Assembly: GCA_013288185.1 (NCBI GenBank)
Contig: JABDCK010000008.1
Coordinates: 1-45,799, forward strand
Source: Gammaproteobacteria bacterium
GTDB lineage: Bacteria > Pseudomonadota > Gammaproteobacteria > Berkiellales > Berkiellaceae
Reading direction: 5' to 3'
Length of the DNA stretch: 45,799 bases
The position numbers were made by a program, and so were the translations under genes. Each line of letters starts with the position of its first letter. The first letter of the stretch is position 1. Positions 15,049 through 23,594 of this stretch are shown here, one piece after another. The notes under the pieces were generated by a model that saw only the letters and a program-made list of their open reading frames with translations, was not told the origin of the DNA and did no database searches.

Positions 15049-16146
15049 TTATGGCGCTTGTAAATTTTGTAAGACGGTCGCTAAAAATCGTGTCGCCTCG
15101 CCACCCGTCACTGCACGATGATCCACTGTTAAAGATAACGGCAAAATAGAACGTATGCTGGGAGCCGCCTTAATTGCGCGCACTTCTTCTCTAACACTGC
15201 CCACGCCTAATATTGCAACCATCGGCACTGTCACTATAGGATTAGCATAACGTCCTGCAAATTTCCCAAAGTTTGAGAGTACCATCGTCGCGCCTTGCAA
15301 TTGCTGAGGAGCAATCGTGCGATTTTGTACAGCTTGCTTTAATTGTTCAATCTCTTCTTTTAATTGTATCGCTGATTTTTCTTGCGCATCACGCAACACG
15401 GGAACAAATAAACCATCACCTGTATCCATAGCTAGCCCAATATGCATAGTGTTCCACAATCTTCTCCCCATAGATTGACCGTCATACCAACAATTTAACG
15501 CAGGTTCTACCGCACAGGCTTTTACCATCGCTAAAATGAGTCTCACCGTAAAATTCTTTTCTTTAACCCATGCTGTAATATCTGCATCATCTACCACGGT
15601 TACCGGTACCACTTGTGCATGCGATTGTTCCATGACAATGGCCATCGTTCGGCGCACGCCACGTAAGGGTTCTAACGGCGCTGCGTTGCTCAAGGTTGCA
15701 TTGGCCTTTTTAACATCTTCTGCGGTAATCGTGCCATCAACCCCTGAAGGGATCACTGCATTTAAATCCACATTAAGTTTTTTTGCCAAGGCTCTTACAG
15801 CAGGTAATACTTTAATGCCCCCAGCGCGGCTTGAAATGGCAGTCGCTTTTTCAGTCAAAACTTGATTGCCCACTAAAATTTCACCGGCCACCGTCCCGGT
15901 CTCTTGTTTCCCTTCTCCTTCAAAGTCAACCAACGGGGAATCCGTTGGGATAATATCTCCCTCCTTACCATATAATTTGATAATTTTACCACTCCAAGGA
16001 GCAGGTACTTCAACCACTGCTTTAGCCGTTTCAATTGACACTAAAGGATCATCAACGTTGATGGTATCCCCTATTTTTACATGCCATTTTGAAATTTCTC
16101 CTTCCGCTAAGCCTTCTCCTAAATCTGGTAAGCAAAATGTTTTCAT
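15049..16146 (-). CDS. 2-oxo acid dehydrogenase E2 (dihydrolipoamide acyltransferase)
   Basis: 365 residues. One N-terminal lipoyl domain with the lysine in V-S-I-E-T-A-K-A-V-V-E-V-P, a peripheral-subunit-binding domain (V-L-P-A-V-R-A-L-A-K-K-L-N-V-D-L ... G-V-D-G-T-I-T-A-E-D-V), and the catalytic core ending with the active-site D-H-R-A-V-T-G-G. The histidine and arginine of the usual H-R-x-x-x-D-G are kept, and the aspartate is replaced by G as in several E2 proteins. It takes the acyl group from E1 and passes it to CoA. It overlaps the E1 beta gene by 4 bases. A single lipoyl domain argues for a small E2. No E3 gene is in the window. Confidence 0.92.
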   Translation of the reverse strand: MKTFCLPDLGEGLAEGEISKWHVKIGDTINVDDPLVSIETAKAVVEVPAPWSGKIIKLYGKEGDIIPTDSPLVDFEGEGKQETGTVAGEILVGNQVLTEKATAISSRAGGIKVLPAVRALAKKLNVDLNAVIPSGVDGTITAEDVKKANATLSNAAPLEPLRGVRRTMAIVMEQSHAQVVPVTVVDDADITAWVKEKNFTVRLILAMVKACAVEPALNCWYDGQSMGRRLWNTMHIGLAMDTGDGLFVPVLRDAQEKSAIQLKEEIEQLKQAVQNRTIAPQQLQGATMVLSNFGKFAGRYANPIVTVPMVAILGVGSVREEVRAIKAAPSIRSILPLSLTVDHRAVTGGEATRFLATVLQNLQAP

Positions 16147-17123
16147 GCAAACTCCAATACTTTATTGACTGCAGATAGTATGCGTTGTTCTGATGGCATA
16201 AAGAATTTCTCTAACCGATAAAGCGGCATGACAGTATCATACCCGGTAACACGCACCACCGGCGCCATCAAGGAAGTTAACCCCTTTTCTGCCAGTTGGG
16301 CTGCAATTTCCGAGCTCACAGAGCAAGTCGGATTCGTTTCTTGAATAATCACACAGCGCCCGGTCTTTTCAACTGATTTTAAAATCGTATCCATATCCAA
16401 TGGTTTAACCGTGGCCACATCAATTACGTCTGCTTCAATACCATGTGCTGCTAATTTATCCGCAACCAGTAAGGTTTCATGCACCATCGCACCCCAGGAC
16501 ACTAACGTGATATCTTTTCCTTCGCGTAAGGTAAAGCACACATCTAAGGGCAGCGCTTCACCATTATCAACCACTTCTTCTTTCACTAATCGATAAATAC
16601 GCTTAGGCTCCATAAATATCACCGGATCAGGATCGCGAATAGCCGCCAGTAATAAACCATACGCACGTGCCGGAGAAGACGGGATCACAACCCGTAAGCC
16701 CGGAATATGCGCAAAAATCGCTTCTAAGCTATCCGAATGATGCTCCGGTGCGCGAATTCCACCACCACAAGGGGCACGAATAACCATCGGACAACTTAAC
16801 CGACCGCGCGTACGATTCCGCAAACGAGAAGCATGCGATAAAATTTGATCAATCCCTGCACAGATAAAATCCATAAATTGAATTTCAGCAACGGGTTTTA
16901 ATCCTTGCGCCGCCATGCCAACCGCCATGCCCGCAATCATGTTTTCAGCAAGGGGGGTATCAAATACACGAGAATCTCCAAAGCGCTTTTGCAACCCTTC
17001 CGTTGCTCTAAAAACACCGCCATTAAGGCCCACATCCTCACCAAACACCACAACCTCTTTATCATGCGCAAGCTCATACGCCAAGGCTTTGGTCACGGCT
17101 TCCACTAATGTAATTGCCGTCAT
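16143..17123 (-). CDS. 2-oxo acid dehydrogenase E1 component, beta subunit
   Basis: 326 residues. The start T-L-V-E-A-V-T-K-A-L-A-Y-E-L, F-G-E-D-V-G-L-N-G-G-V-F-R-A-T-E-G-L, the central R-A-P-C-G-G-G-I-R-A-P-E-H-H-S-D-S-L-E and the C-terminal transketolase_C part fit PdhB/BkdA2-type subunits. With E1 alpha it forms the thiamine-diphosphate enzyme that decarboxylates the keto acid. Overlaps with neighbours by 4 bases on both sides show a tightly coupled operon (E1 alpha - E1 beta - E2). Confidence 0.93.
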   Translation of the reverse strand: MTAITLVEAVTKALAYELAHDKEVVVFGEDVGLNGGVFRATEGLQKRFGDSRVFDTPLAENMIAGMAVGMAAQGLKPVAEIQFMDFICAGIDQILSHASRLRNRTRGRLSCPMVIRAPCGGGIRAPEHHSDSLEAIFAHIPGLRVVIPSSPARAYGLLLAAIRDPDPVIFMEPKRIYRLVKEEVVDNGEALPLDVCFTLREGKDITLVSWGAMVHETLLVADKLAAHGIEADVIDVATVKPLDMDTILKSVEKTGRCVIIQETNPTCSVSSEIAAQLAEKGLTSLMAPVVRVTGYDTVMPLYRLEKFFMPSEQRILSAVNKVLEFA

Positions 17124-18202
17124 GACTTGGCCCCCATTTTTACTTCTTCACGCTGGGAAGCATAGGCATCCGGTAATGTTGCATAGAGATAATCAAACAT
17201 AGATTCAGGCGCTTGAGCAGGAATTGCTAAAAACCGCTCTACTGCTTCATTGATTTCCAAGGTTAATGCTTCGAGCAACGCTTTTTCTTGTTTTTCATCC
17301 CAAAAACGCATGCTTACCATATAATTTCTTAAGCGTAATATCGGGTCAAATTTTTCATTTTCTTTGAGTTCTTGATTCTCACGGTAACGGCTTGCATCAT
17401 CTGCAGTGGTATGATCGCCCATGCGATAAGAGATTGCTTCTATTACCGTTGCCCCACCGCCTTGTCGGGCCTTGTCAATCGCGGCTTGAACTCGTTCCTT
17501 TACCGCAATAATATCATTACCATCAACTTGCCAACCTTCAATGCCACCTGCCAGTGCTTTTTGTGCTAAGGTTTCTGCTTTAGTCTGCTGGGAACGCGAC
17601 ACAGAAATTGCCCATTGATTATTATTAATCACAAAAACTACAGGTAATTCCCAGATGCCAGCAAGATTCACCGCTTCGTAAAAATCACCGCGTGAAGTAC
17701 CACCATCTCCTACTATTGTCACCACAACTTTTTTTTGCTGCTGAAGTTTTACACTGGTCGCTGCGCCCACGGCATGTAAGGTCTGACTTGCAATCGGCAC
17801 ACAAATCGGAAAATCTTGCTGGTTGTTTGCAAAATCACTGCCGCGCTCATCCCCACCCCAATACAGTAAGACTTCCTCCATTTTAACGCCACGCCAAAAT
17901 TGCGCGCCATACTCACGATAATAAGGGCAAAGAATATCTTCTGGCAGCATCGCACTGCCAACGCCCACCCCAATCGCTTCTTGACCCAGTGTTGAAGGAT
18001 AAGTTCCAATTTTTCCGGTACGTTGCATTGCAATCGCTTTTTTATCAAATAAGCGTAGTAACATCATCATACGATAGAGTGCCACCAGCGTTTCCTTATC
18101 TTTGGCAAACTCTGGTAACGCAGCGATTGCCTTACCTTGGGCATCTAAAAACCGATAATATGGTATCTCAAATGATGCGACGATGCGTTTCTCTGGATTC
18201 AC
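17120..18202 (-). CDS. 2-oxo acid dehydrogenase E1 component, alpha subunit
   Basis: 360 residues with a GTG start 6 nt after GGGAGAG. Landmarks: R-L-F-D-K-K-A-I-A-M-Q-R-T-G-K-I-G-T-Y-P (substrate-binding region), V-G-D-G-G-T-S-R-G-D-F-Y-E-A-V-N ... N-N-N-Q-W-A-I-S (thiamine-diphosphate motif G-D-G...N-N), and Y-R-M-G-D-H-T-T-A-D-D-A-S-R-Y-R (phosphorylation-loop region of E1 alpha). The gene is the first of the operon. Whether the substrate is pyruvate or branched-chain keto acids is open: the adjacent acyl-CoA dehydrogenase leans towards branched-chain or fatty acid oxidation, but E1 alpha of this type is also used as PdhA. Confidence 0.93.
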   Translation of the reverse strand: MNPEKRIVASFEIPYYRFLDAQGKAIAALPEFAKDKETLVALYRMMMLLRLFDKKAIAMQRTGKIGTYPSTLGQEAIGVGVGSAMLPEDILCPYYREYGAQFWRGVKMEEVLLYWGGDERGSDFANNQQDFPICVPIASQTLHAVGAATSVKLQQQKKVVVTIVGDGGTSRGDFYEAVNLAGIWELPVVFVINNNQWAISVSRSQQTKAETLAQKALAGGIEGWQVDGNDIIAVKERVQAAIDKARQGGGATVIEAISYRMGDHTTADDASRYRENQELKENEKFDPILRLRNYMVSMRFWDEKQEKALLEALTLEINEAVERFLAIPAQAPESMFDYLYATLPDAYASQREEVKMGAKS

Positions 18203-18334
18203 ATTTCTCTCCCCTACGTGATTAGCTTCAGTATGGCAACTTATTTTAACAGCCCAGCAGAACTATGGTCAAAATTCTGATACCTTAACCTTAACGTTGG
18301 ATTTATAAAAGTTTATCTTTCAAGGATGTTAATT

Positions 18335-19474
18335 ATGTTACTAACAGAAGAACATCTTCTCATTCAAGAAAGCGTACGTACCCTCGCAGATAAAGTTATA
18401 CGCCCTTATGCGCAGACGTGGGCGCAAGAAAAGATTTTTCCGAAGGCGGCCTTAGAAGCACTTGCGAGTGCGGGTTTTATGGGAATGCTGGTTCCAGAAG
18501 AATGGGGTGGATCTAATGTTGATTGCTTAGCTTATGTGCTTGCAATTATTGAACTTGCTAAAGCAGATGGCGCAATCTCTACCATTGTCAGTGTACATAA
18601 TAGCATTGCTATGTTACCTATCTTAAAATTTGGGACTACCATGCAGAAAGAACTTTTTTTAACCCCCCTCGCGCGTGGCCAACAGCTTGGGGCTTTCTGC
18701 TTAACGGAACCCCAAGCCGGTTCCGATGCCGCACATTTAGAAACCAAAGCGGTACAGCATGGTGATGCGTATGTGCTCAACGGCGTAAAACAGTTTGTAA
18801 CATCAGGTCAACATGCTGACATTGCTATTGTTTTTGCACAGACAACCGCTCACCAAGGTGAAAAACAGAATATTACTGCTTTCATTGTCCCCACCCATAC
18901 ACCGGGCTTTCATGTCAGCAAAATTGAACAAAAAATGGGGCAACAAGCCAGTGAAATTGCGCAAATTGTCTTTGAAGATTTGCGTATACCTGCATCCTAT
19001 CAACTCGGCCATCCAGGTGAAGGATATAAAATTGCGTTAAGCAATTTAGAGTGTGGGCGCTTAGGGATTGCAGCACAAGCTATCGGAATGGCTGAAGAAG
19101 CACTGCGCTTAAGCATTCAATATGCGCAAGAACGCAAAACTTTTGGCAAATTCTTATTTGAGCATCAAGCTATTAGTTTTAAACTTGCAGATATGGCTAC
19201 AGAATTAGAAGCAGCAAAACAATTGCTCTATCATGCCGCCCAACTGCATGATGCGAATCAGTCCTGTATCAAAGAAGCTTCTATGGCAAAATTATTTGCA
19301 ACAGAAGCTGCTGAAAAAATATGTCGCCATGCCATCCAAATCTATGGCGGCTACGGTTACTTACAAGATTTCCCCTTAGAAAGAATATATCGCGATGTAC
19401 GCGTCACCAGCATCTATGAAGGCACCAGTGACATTCAGCGTCTGATCATTGGCCGTGAATTAATCCGTCATTAA
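18335..19474 (+). CDS. acyl-CoA dehydrogenase
   Basis: 379 residues. Typical landmarks: G-F-M-G-M-L-V-P-E-E-W-G-G-S, A-F-C-L-T-E-P-Q-A-G-S-D-A (flavin/substrate loop), V-K-Q-F-V-T-S-G, the Q-E-R-K-T-F-G-K helix, and the catalytic-base region Q-I-Y-G-G-Y-G-Y-L-Q-D-F-P-L-E-R-I-Y-R-D-V-R with E-G-T-S-D-I-Q-R near the end. It catalyses the FAD-dependent alpha-beta oxidation of acyl-CoA. ATG 18335 is chosen because AAGGA lies 8 nt before it; the upstream ATG at 18326 overlaps that site. It diverges from the dehydrogenase operon and reads into the transporter gene after 13 bases. Confidence 0.93.
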   Translation: MLLTEEHLLIQESVRTLADKVIRPYAQTWAQEKIFPKAALEALASAGFMGMLVPEEWGGSNVDCLAYVLAIIELAKADGAISTIVSVHNSIAMLPILKFGTTMQKELFLTPLARGQQLGAFCLTEPQAGSDAAHLETKAVQHGDAYVLNGVKQFVTSGQHADIAIVFAQTTAHQGEKQNITAFIVPTHTPGFHVSKIEQKMGQQASEIAQIVFEDLRIPASYQLGHPGEGYKIALSNLECGRLGIAAQAIGMAEEALRLSIQYAQERKTFGKFLFEHQAISFKLADMATELEAAKQLLYHAAQLHDANQSCIKEASMAKLFATEAAEKICRHAIQIYGGYGYLQDFPLERIYRDVRVTSIYEGTSDIQRLIIGRELIRH

Positions 19475-19487
19475 AAAGGATATACCT

Positions 19488-20786
19488 ATGATATCAACAT
19501 CGATTAACGCTACAACTCGTACTTTAGCAGATGGTCATACTCAGTCCAAACAGGTACTTCTTTCCTGTATGATAGGCAATGCCTTGGAGTGGTATGATTT
19601 TGTAATCTATGGCTATTTTGCAGTAACGTTTGGCGCTTTATTTTTCCCACATGTAAATCATCTCTCTCAAATTTTAGCCAGCTGGGGGATTTTCTGGGCA
19701 GGCTTTCTCGCCCGACCCCTTGGCTCCATTGTTTTTGGTCATATTGGCGATAGAAGCGGCCGCAAGCTGGCACTCACTTTATCCATTTACGCCATGGCCA
19801 TACCCACCATGTTAATGGGCTGTTTACCTACTTATGCACAAATTGGCATCCTGGCCCCCATATTATTGGTGACCCTGCGTACCCTGCAAGGCTTTGCCAT
19901 TGGCGGGGAATTTACAGGCTCCATGATATTTCTCGTTGAACATGCACCAGAAACCAAACGGGGCGTATGGGGAAGTTGGGCGTCATTTAGTGCAGTAATG
20001 GGGGTCATTGCAGGCTCCATGATAGTCACTGGTCTTAACACCGCGTTATCCAGTGAAGCCATGCATAATTGGGGCTGGCGTATTCCCTTTATTCTCAGCA
20101 TCTTTGGTAGTGTGGTGGGAATGTATATTCGCAGCTATTTAACAGATCCTAAAGTATTTCTTGCAGCTAAATCCAAACAAACCAAAAAATCAGTCCCGCT
20201 CAAAGAACTCCTGCACCATCACAAATCTAAAATTGGCACCATTATCCTCTTAGATTTTCTGACTGCTATAGGATTTTTTATTGTGGCTATCTTTCTGGCC
20301 ACGTATTTTAGAACCTATTTACATTTTGAGCATAAAATTGCCTTATCCATTAATACTTTTAACATGTGTGTATTCGCAGTTGCCATTTTATTGGGCGGTT
20401 GGCTATCAGATAGAATTGGCCGCAAGGCAACCTTAGGTTATCCCTGTATGGCATTTATCCTTTTCGCTTACCCTTTATTTCAATTATTAGAAACGGGCGA
20501 TATGGTTACTCTGCTTGGGGTTCAAGCAGCTTTTGCTGTAATGATGGGAGTCTTTTTTGGGACTATTCCAGCCACGTTAGTAGAAATTATGCCTACCAAT
20601 GTACGTTTCTCGGGTTTATCATTAGCACATAACTTAAGCATGGCAATATTTGGCGGAGGCACGCCTTTCTTGGCAACACATCTTATCCAAAGCTCACATA
20701 ATTTAGCCTCTCCGGCTTATCTATTGATTGCAGCAAGTGCTCTAAGTTTAAGTTCATTAATTTTTATCAAAAACAAATATTTATGA
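19488..20786 (+). CDS. MFS transporter, metabolite:H+ symporter (ProP/ShiA-like) family
   Basis: 432 residues with twelve hydrophobic segments. N-A-L-E-W-Y-D-F at the start, G-D-R-S-G-R-K in loop 2-3, G-E-F-T-G-S in helix 5 and the S-D-R-I-G-R-K loop 8-9 are hallmarks of the MHS family. Relatives import proline/betaine, citrate, alpha-ketoglutarate or shikimate with protons. It follows the acyl-CoA dehydrogenase by 13 bases, so both are in one operon and a carboxylate or branched-chain substrate can be guessed. The stop lies 30 bases from the convergent RhoGEF-like gene. Confidence 0.9.
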   Translation: MISTSINATTRTLADGHTQSKQVLLSCMIGNALEWYDFVIYGYFAVTFGALFFPHVNHLSQILASWGIFWAGFLARPLGSIVFGHIGDRSGRKLALTLSIYAMAIPTMLMGCLPTYAQIGILAPILLVTLRTLQGFAIGGEFTGSMIFLVEHAPETKRGVWGSWASFSAVMGVIAGSMIVTGLNTALSSEAMHNWGWRIPFILSIFGSVVGMYIRSYLTDPKVFLAAKSKQTKKSVPLKELLHHHKSKIGTIILLDFLTAIGFFIVAIFLATYFRTYLHFEHKIALSINTFNMCVFAVAILLGGWLSDRIGRKATLGYPCMAFILFAYPLFQLLETGDMVTLLGVQAAFAVMMGVFFGTIPATLVEIMPTNVRFSGLSLAHNLSMAIFGGGTPFLATHLIQSSHNLASPAYLLIAASALSLSSLIFIKNKYL

Positions 20787-20815
20787 TAAAAATTTAAACA
20801 CCAGATCTCTTCTTT

Positions 20816-21871
20816 TTATCGTGATTTGGGTCTTCTTGGTCCAGGAATATCAGCATCAGGCTTAGGAGCAACAGGCGTTTTTTTTGCTTCGCTTTCTAAT
20901 GCCTTTTTGCGTTCAAATGCAGGTAAGCTGCTACTACGCGGTGGTGGTACAGGTCCTTTTTTTGCTTCGCCAGGTAAGCTGCTACTACGCGGTGGTCGCA
21001 CAGGTTCTGTTTTTACCTCACCTTTATCAAGCGTTGCCATCTTTTGCGCCATCGATTTTATCAAAACAGATTCAGTAGATGAGGATGAGGCTTTTGACGT
21101 CTGAGGACGCGCTGGCGCTGCTGCTTTAGATTTCTCCGCTACCTTAGCCGCTTTATCTTCTGATTTTGTGAATAGTCCAGCAAGTCGGCTACCAATAGAC
21201 TTTTTTGGTGGATTATTGACAGCATTTGCAGCCACTTTAAATTTTTCTACAAAATTATTTATTTCTTGATGTAATGGATGGCTTTCTTCTGTTCTTTTTG
21301 CCAAGTCTTGCGCAAGCAAAACATACCTTGGAAATCTTTGCACAGGCGTAAGTGCACTAGCTGTAAATTTTACGGCTTCTTTTTTTGCATTATCTGCCCT
21401 AGAATCACCAGTCAAATTAACCGCATCAATTTTGTCCATAGACGGGTCGTATTCCACTCCATTACGTCTCGCATTTAATTTATTGTATTTCGGGTTGTTT
21501 TTCAACTTGCTAAATTTTTCATTTTCAATCAAATATTTTCCATGCTCAACTTCAGATTCTTTAGTTATAACATCAATCTTACTTAAGGCTTTCCTTGCTT
21601 TTTCATTATCACCAGAATTCATCCCCTCTCTTAAGTTTTCAAATTCCTTGGCCATACCATTGTGAATGCTTTCTATTCTTCCCGCCATATCAATCATATT
21701 AGCCATTCTCTTCTTTTCAGCTCCAGTAAATTTTCCTGATTCTATCACATTCAGTAACGCTTCTTTATTACTACTTAGACCATGTAAATTTTCCAAATAG
21801 GTATTTTCTGTGCTTGTCATTTCATCCAAGATGAAAGCGCGTTTTTCTGCTGGGGTTTGTTCAGTAGCCAT
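20816..21871 (-). CDS. Dbl-homology (RhoGEF-like) protein with SH3-ligand and 14-3-3-like motifs
   Basis: 351 residues after a strong AAGGAG site. Residues 11-33 (F-I-L-D-E-M-T-S-T-E-N-T-Y-L-E-N-L) match conserved region 1 of DH domains, and residues 173-219 (A-L-T-P-V-Q-R-F-P-R-Y-V-L-L-A-Q-D-L ... H-P-L-H-Q-E-I-N-N-F) match conserved region 3, where eukaryotic RhoGEFs read L-x-x-P-V-Q-R-I-P-R-Y-x-L-L. The middle is helical; the last 100 residues are disordered. They include P-V-R-P-P-R (290-295) and P-V-P-P-P-R (307-312), both class II SH3 ligands, and R-S-S-S-L-P at 295-300 and 312-317, an exact 14-3-3 mode 1 pattern. There is no PH domain. Host Rho GTPase activation is inferred; a near-identical 34-bp DNA repeat (about 20921 and 20971) encodes the two motif copies. 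Confidence 0.8.
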   Translation of the reverse strand: MATEQTPAEKRAFILDEMTSTENTYLENLHGLSSNKEALLNVIESGKFTGAEKKRMANMIDMAGRIESIHNGMAKEFENLREGMNSGDNEKARKALSKIDVITKESEVEHGKYLIENEKFSKLKNNPKYNKLNARRNGVEYDPSMDKIDAVNLTGDSRADNAKKEAVKFTASALTPVQRFPRYVLLAQDLAKRTEESHPLHQEINNFVEKFKVAANAVNNPPKKSIGSRLAGLFTKSEDKAAKVAEKSKAAAPARPQTSKASSSSTESVLIKSMAQKMATLDKGEVKTEPVRPPRSSSLPGEAKKGPVPPPRSSSLPAFERKKALESEAKKTPVAPKPDADIPGPRRPKSR

Positions 21872-21908
21872 AAAGACTCCTTAGTGCCATAATTTAATTG
21901 CATCATAT

Positions 21909-23573
21909 TTATGCCTTCGGATGGGCCTCCCCTTTTGGGGGCTCCATGTAGGCTCTTACGTTGCCTATCATTTCTTGTAATTGCGGCCCCGCAATTGACT
22001 CACCTGCAACTTTTAATTCTTTAATACCTTCTATTTTGAATCCCTCTGCCTGCATACATTTTGCTAAAAAATCATTGGCTATTTCTGGGGTTCTAATAGT
22101 AAGTACTAAATGCACACCTTGACCTTTTTCGGCCCGTGCCTGTTGATAGGCCAATACAGCCTTAACAACTTCATCTGCAGCTTTACTACTGCCTGTAATA
22201 GATATTCCTGGATTTTGCTTGGTAATAACAGGATGTCTTACATCCGGCGCTTCCTTTACAGTAGGACGCGTGATCTCAATAGTCTGCAGTTTATTCTCTA
22301 CACTCCATCCTTCCTTAGGTGGAAATTGTACTTTTAATTTTTCTATAAATATTTTTTCAAAATCATGATCTGCATGCATTTTCTGTGCAGGTAATGACGG
22401 TTTTAAATCCTGTGGGGCAGGCGTTGCAGTAACCGCTATCTCGGGATTTGCGGGGGCAGGTTGAACACCAGGTTTAGGTTTTTTCCCAGCATCTGCTGCA
22501 GGACGACCATCTGCGGATGGTTTTGGACCGTTAGGTTCAAATGCTGCTGCCTTATCTTTAACAATTCCTCTCGGAAGTCCTGCAGCAGGACCTGCTGTAG
22601 GACCACCAGCCGGCGGTTTTACTCCAGGTACATTTCCTGCATTTATCGCTGCCGCCCTAGCTTTAACATTTCCTGTTGCTGTACCTGCGGGTGGCTGCGT
22701 TCCTCCTGCAGGACCACCTCTCGGCGCTGTTACTCCAGGTCTTTTTCCTGCCTCCATCGCTGCTGCCATACCCTTAACTTTTCCTGCTGGACCTGTGGGT
22801 GGCTGCGCTCCGGCTCCTATTGTAGGACCACCTGCAGGTGCTTTTGGACCCGGTGGCACAAATGCTGCTGCCATAGTTTTAACTGTTCCTCTCGGAAGTC
22901 CTGCTGCTGGACCTGCGGCTGGCTTCGCCCCTCCTATAGGACTACCTACAGGTGGCTTTAGACCTGAGGGTGCAGTTGTTGCCGTTGGACCACCACCTAC
23001 GAGTGGCTTTGGACCTGTCGCTGGGCCAGCGGGTGTTGTTACAGTTGCTGGCCTTGGAGAAGTAGTTCCAGCTGCAGGCTTCTTCGCTGCAGCAGCTTCA
23101 CGTTTCGCCTTAGCTGCTGCTTCTCTTCTCGCCTTACCTTCTTGTGCTTTTTGCACCCTAGCTGCAGCTCTTGCTGCTTCTCGTTCTGCTCTCTCTTTTG
23201 CTTCTCGCTTTCCTTCTTCAATCCTCGCTTGTATCTTCTGCTGAACAGCTATTGCTAGCGCCCTTTCTTTTTCTTGTGCAGCCATTTCCCTAGGTTTACG
23301 TCTTTCCGCAGCACGTTCATCAGCAATCCGCTTTTCTTCCAATTTTTTTCTTTCCTCTTCTTTCCCTTCAGGCGAATCTCTATACACTCTTTCCCTTTCT
23401 CTTTTCTCCGCAGCCGCCCTTCCTTTCTCATGAAGCACTGCTTCCGCCTCCTTTGCTTCTTTCTGTTTTTGTGCAACCTCTTTAAAAGCAGATAATTTCT
23501 CCTCAATGCGCGAAGTTGTCTTCATCTTTACATCCATATCTTTTTTATCTTTAGGAGGACCGCCTTTACTCAT
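21909..23573 (-). CDS. effector-like protein: coiled coil, four Pro/Gly/Ala repeats, conserved C-terminal domain
   Basis: 554 residues, GAGGTG site before the ATG. Residues 1-165 are K/E/R/A-rich and predicted coiled coil. Residues 165-395 are low-complexity Pro/Gly/Ala with four copies of a unit of about 35-37 residues containing V-K-x-x-A-A-A (V-K at 231, 266, 303, 338). Residues about 402-550 form a compact domain that matches the C-terminus of the next upstream gene: F-I-E-K-L, I-S-I-T-G-S-S, V-L-A-Y-Q-Q-A-R-A-E-K-G-Q, F-L-A-K and S-I-A-G-x-Q-L. No known family. It lies 37 bases upstream of the RhoGEF-like gene, in the same operon. Confidence 0.75.
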   Translation of the reverse strand: MSKGGPPKDKKDMDVKMKTTSRIEEKLSAFKEVAQKQKEAKEAEAVLHEKGRAAAEKRERERVYRDSPEGKEEERKKLEEKRIADERAAERRKPREMAAQEKERALAIAVQQKIQARIEEGKREAKERAEREAARAAARVQKAQEGKARREAAAKAKREAAAAKKPAAGTTSPRPATVTTPAGPATGPKPLVGGGPTATTAPSGLKPPVGSPIGGAKPAAGPAAGLPRGTVKTMAAAFVPPGPKAPAGGPTIGAGAQPPTGPAGKVKGMAAAMEAGKRPGVTAPRGGPAGGTQPPAGTATGNVKARAAAINAGNVPGVKPPAGGPTAGPAAGLPRGIVKDKAAAFEPNGPKPSADGRPAADAGKKPKPGVQPAPANPEIAVTATPAPQDLKPSLPAQKMHADHDFEKIFIEKLKVQFPPKEGWSVENKLQTIEITRPTVKEAPDVRHPVITKQNPGISITGSSKAADEVVKAVLAYQQARAEKGQGVHLVLTIRTPEIANDFLAKCMQAEGFKIEGIKELKVAGESIAGPQLQEMIGNVRAYMEPPKGEAHPKA

Positions 23574-23594
23574 GATTCACCTCATAGGTTAATG

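Noticed and set aside
15121-15180. Missing aspartate in the E2 active site as a sign of inactivity
   Set aside because: D-H-R-A-V-T-G-G is found in functional E2 proteins; the catalytic histidine is present.
22461-23244. Long open frames opposite the Pro/Gly/Ala repeat gene
   Set aside because: They follow the GC-rich low-complexity repeats of the real gene; no start signal and no family pattern.
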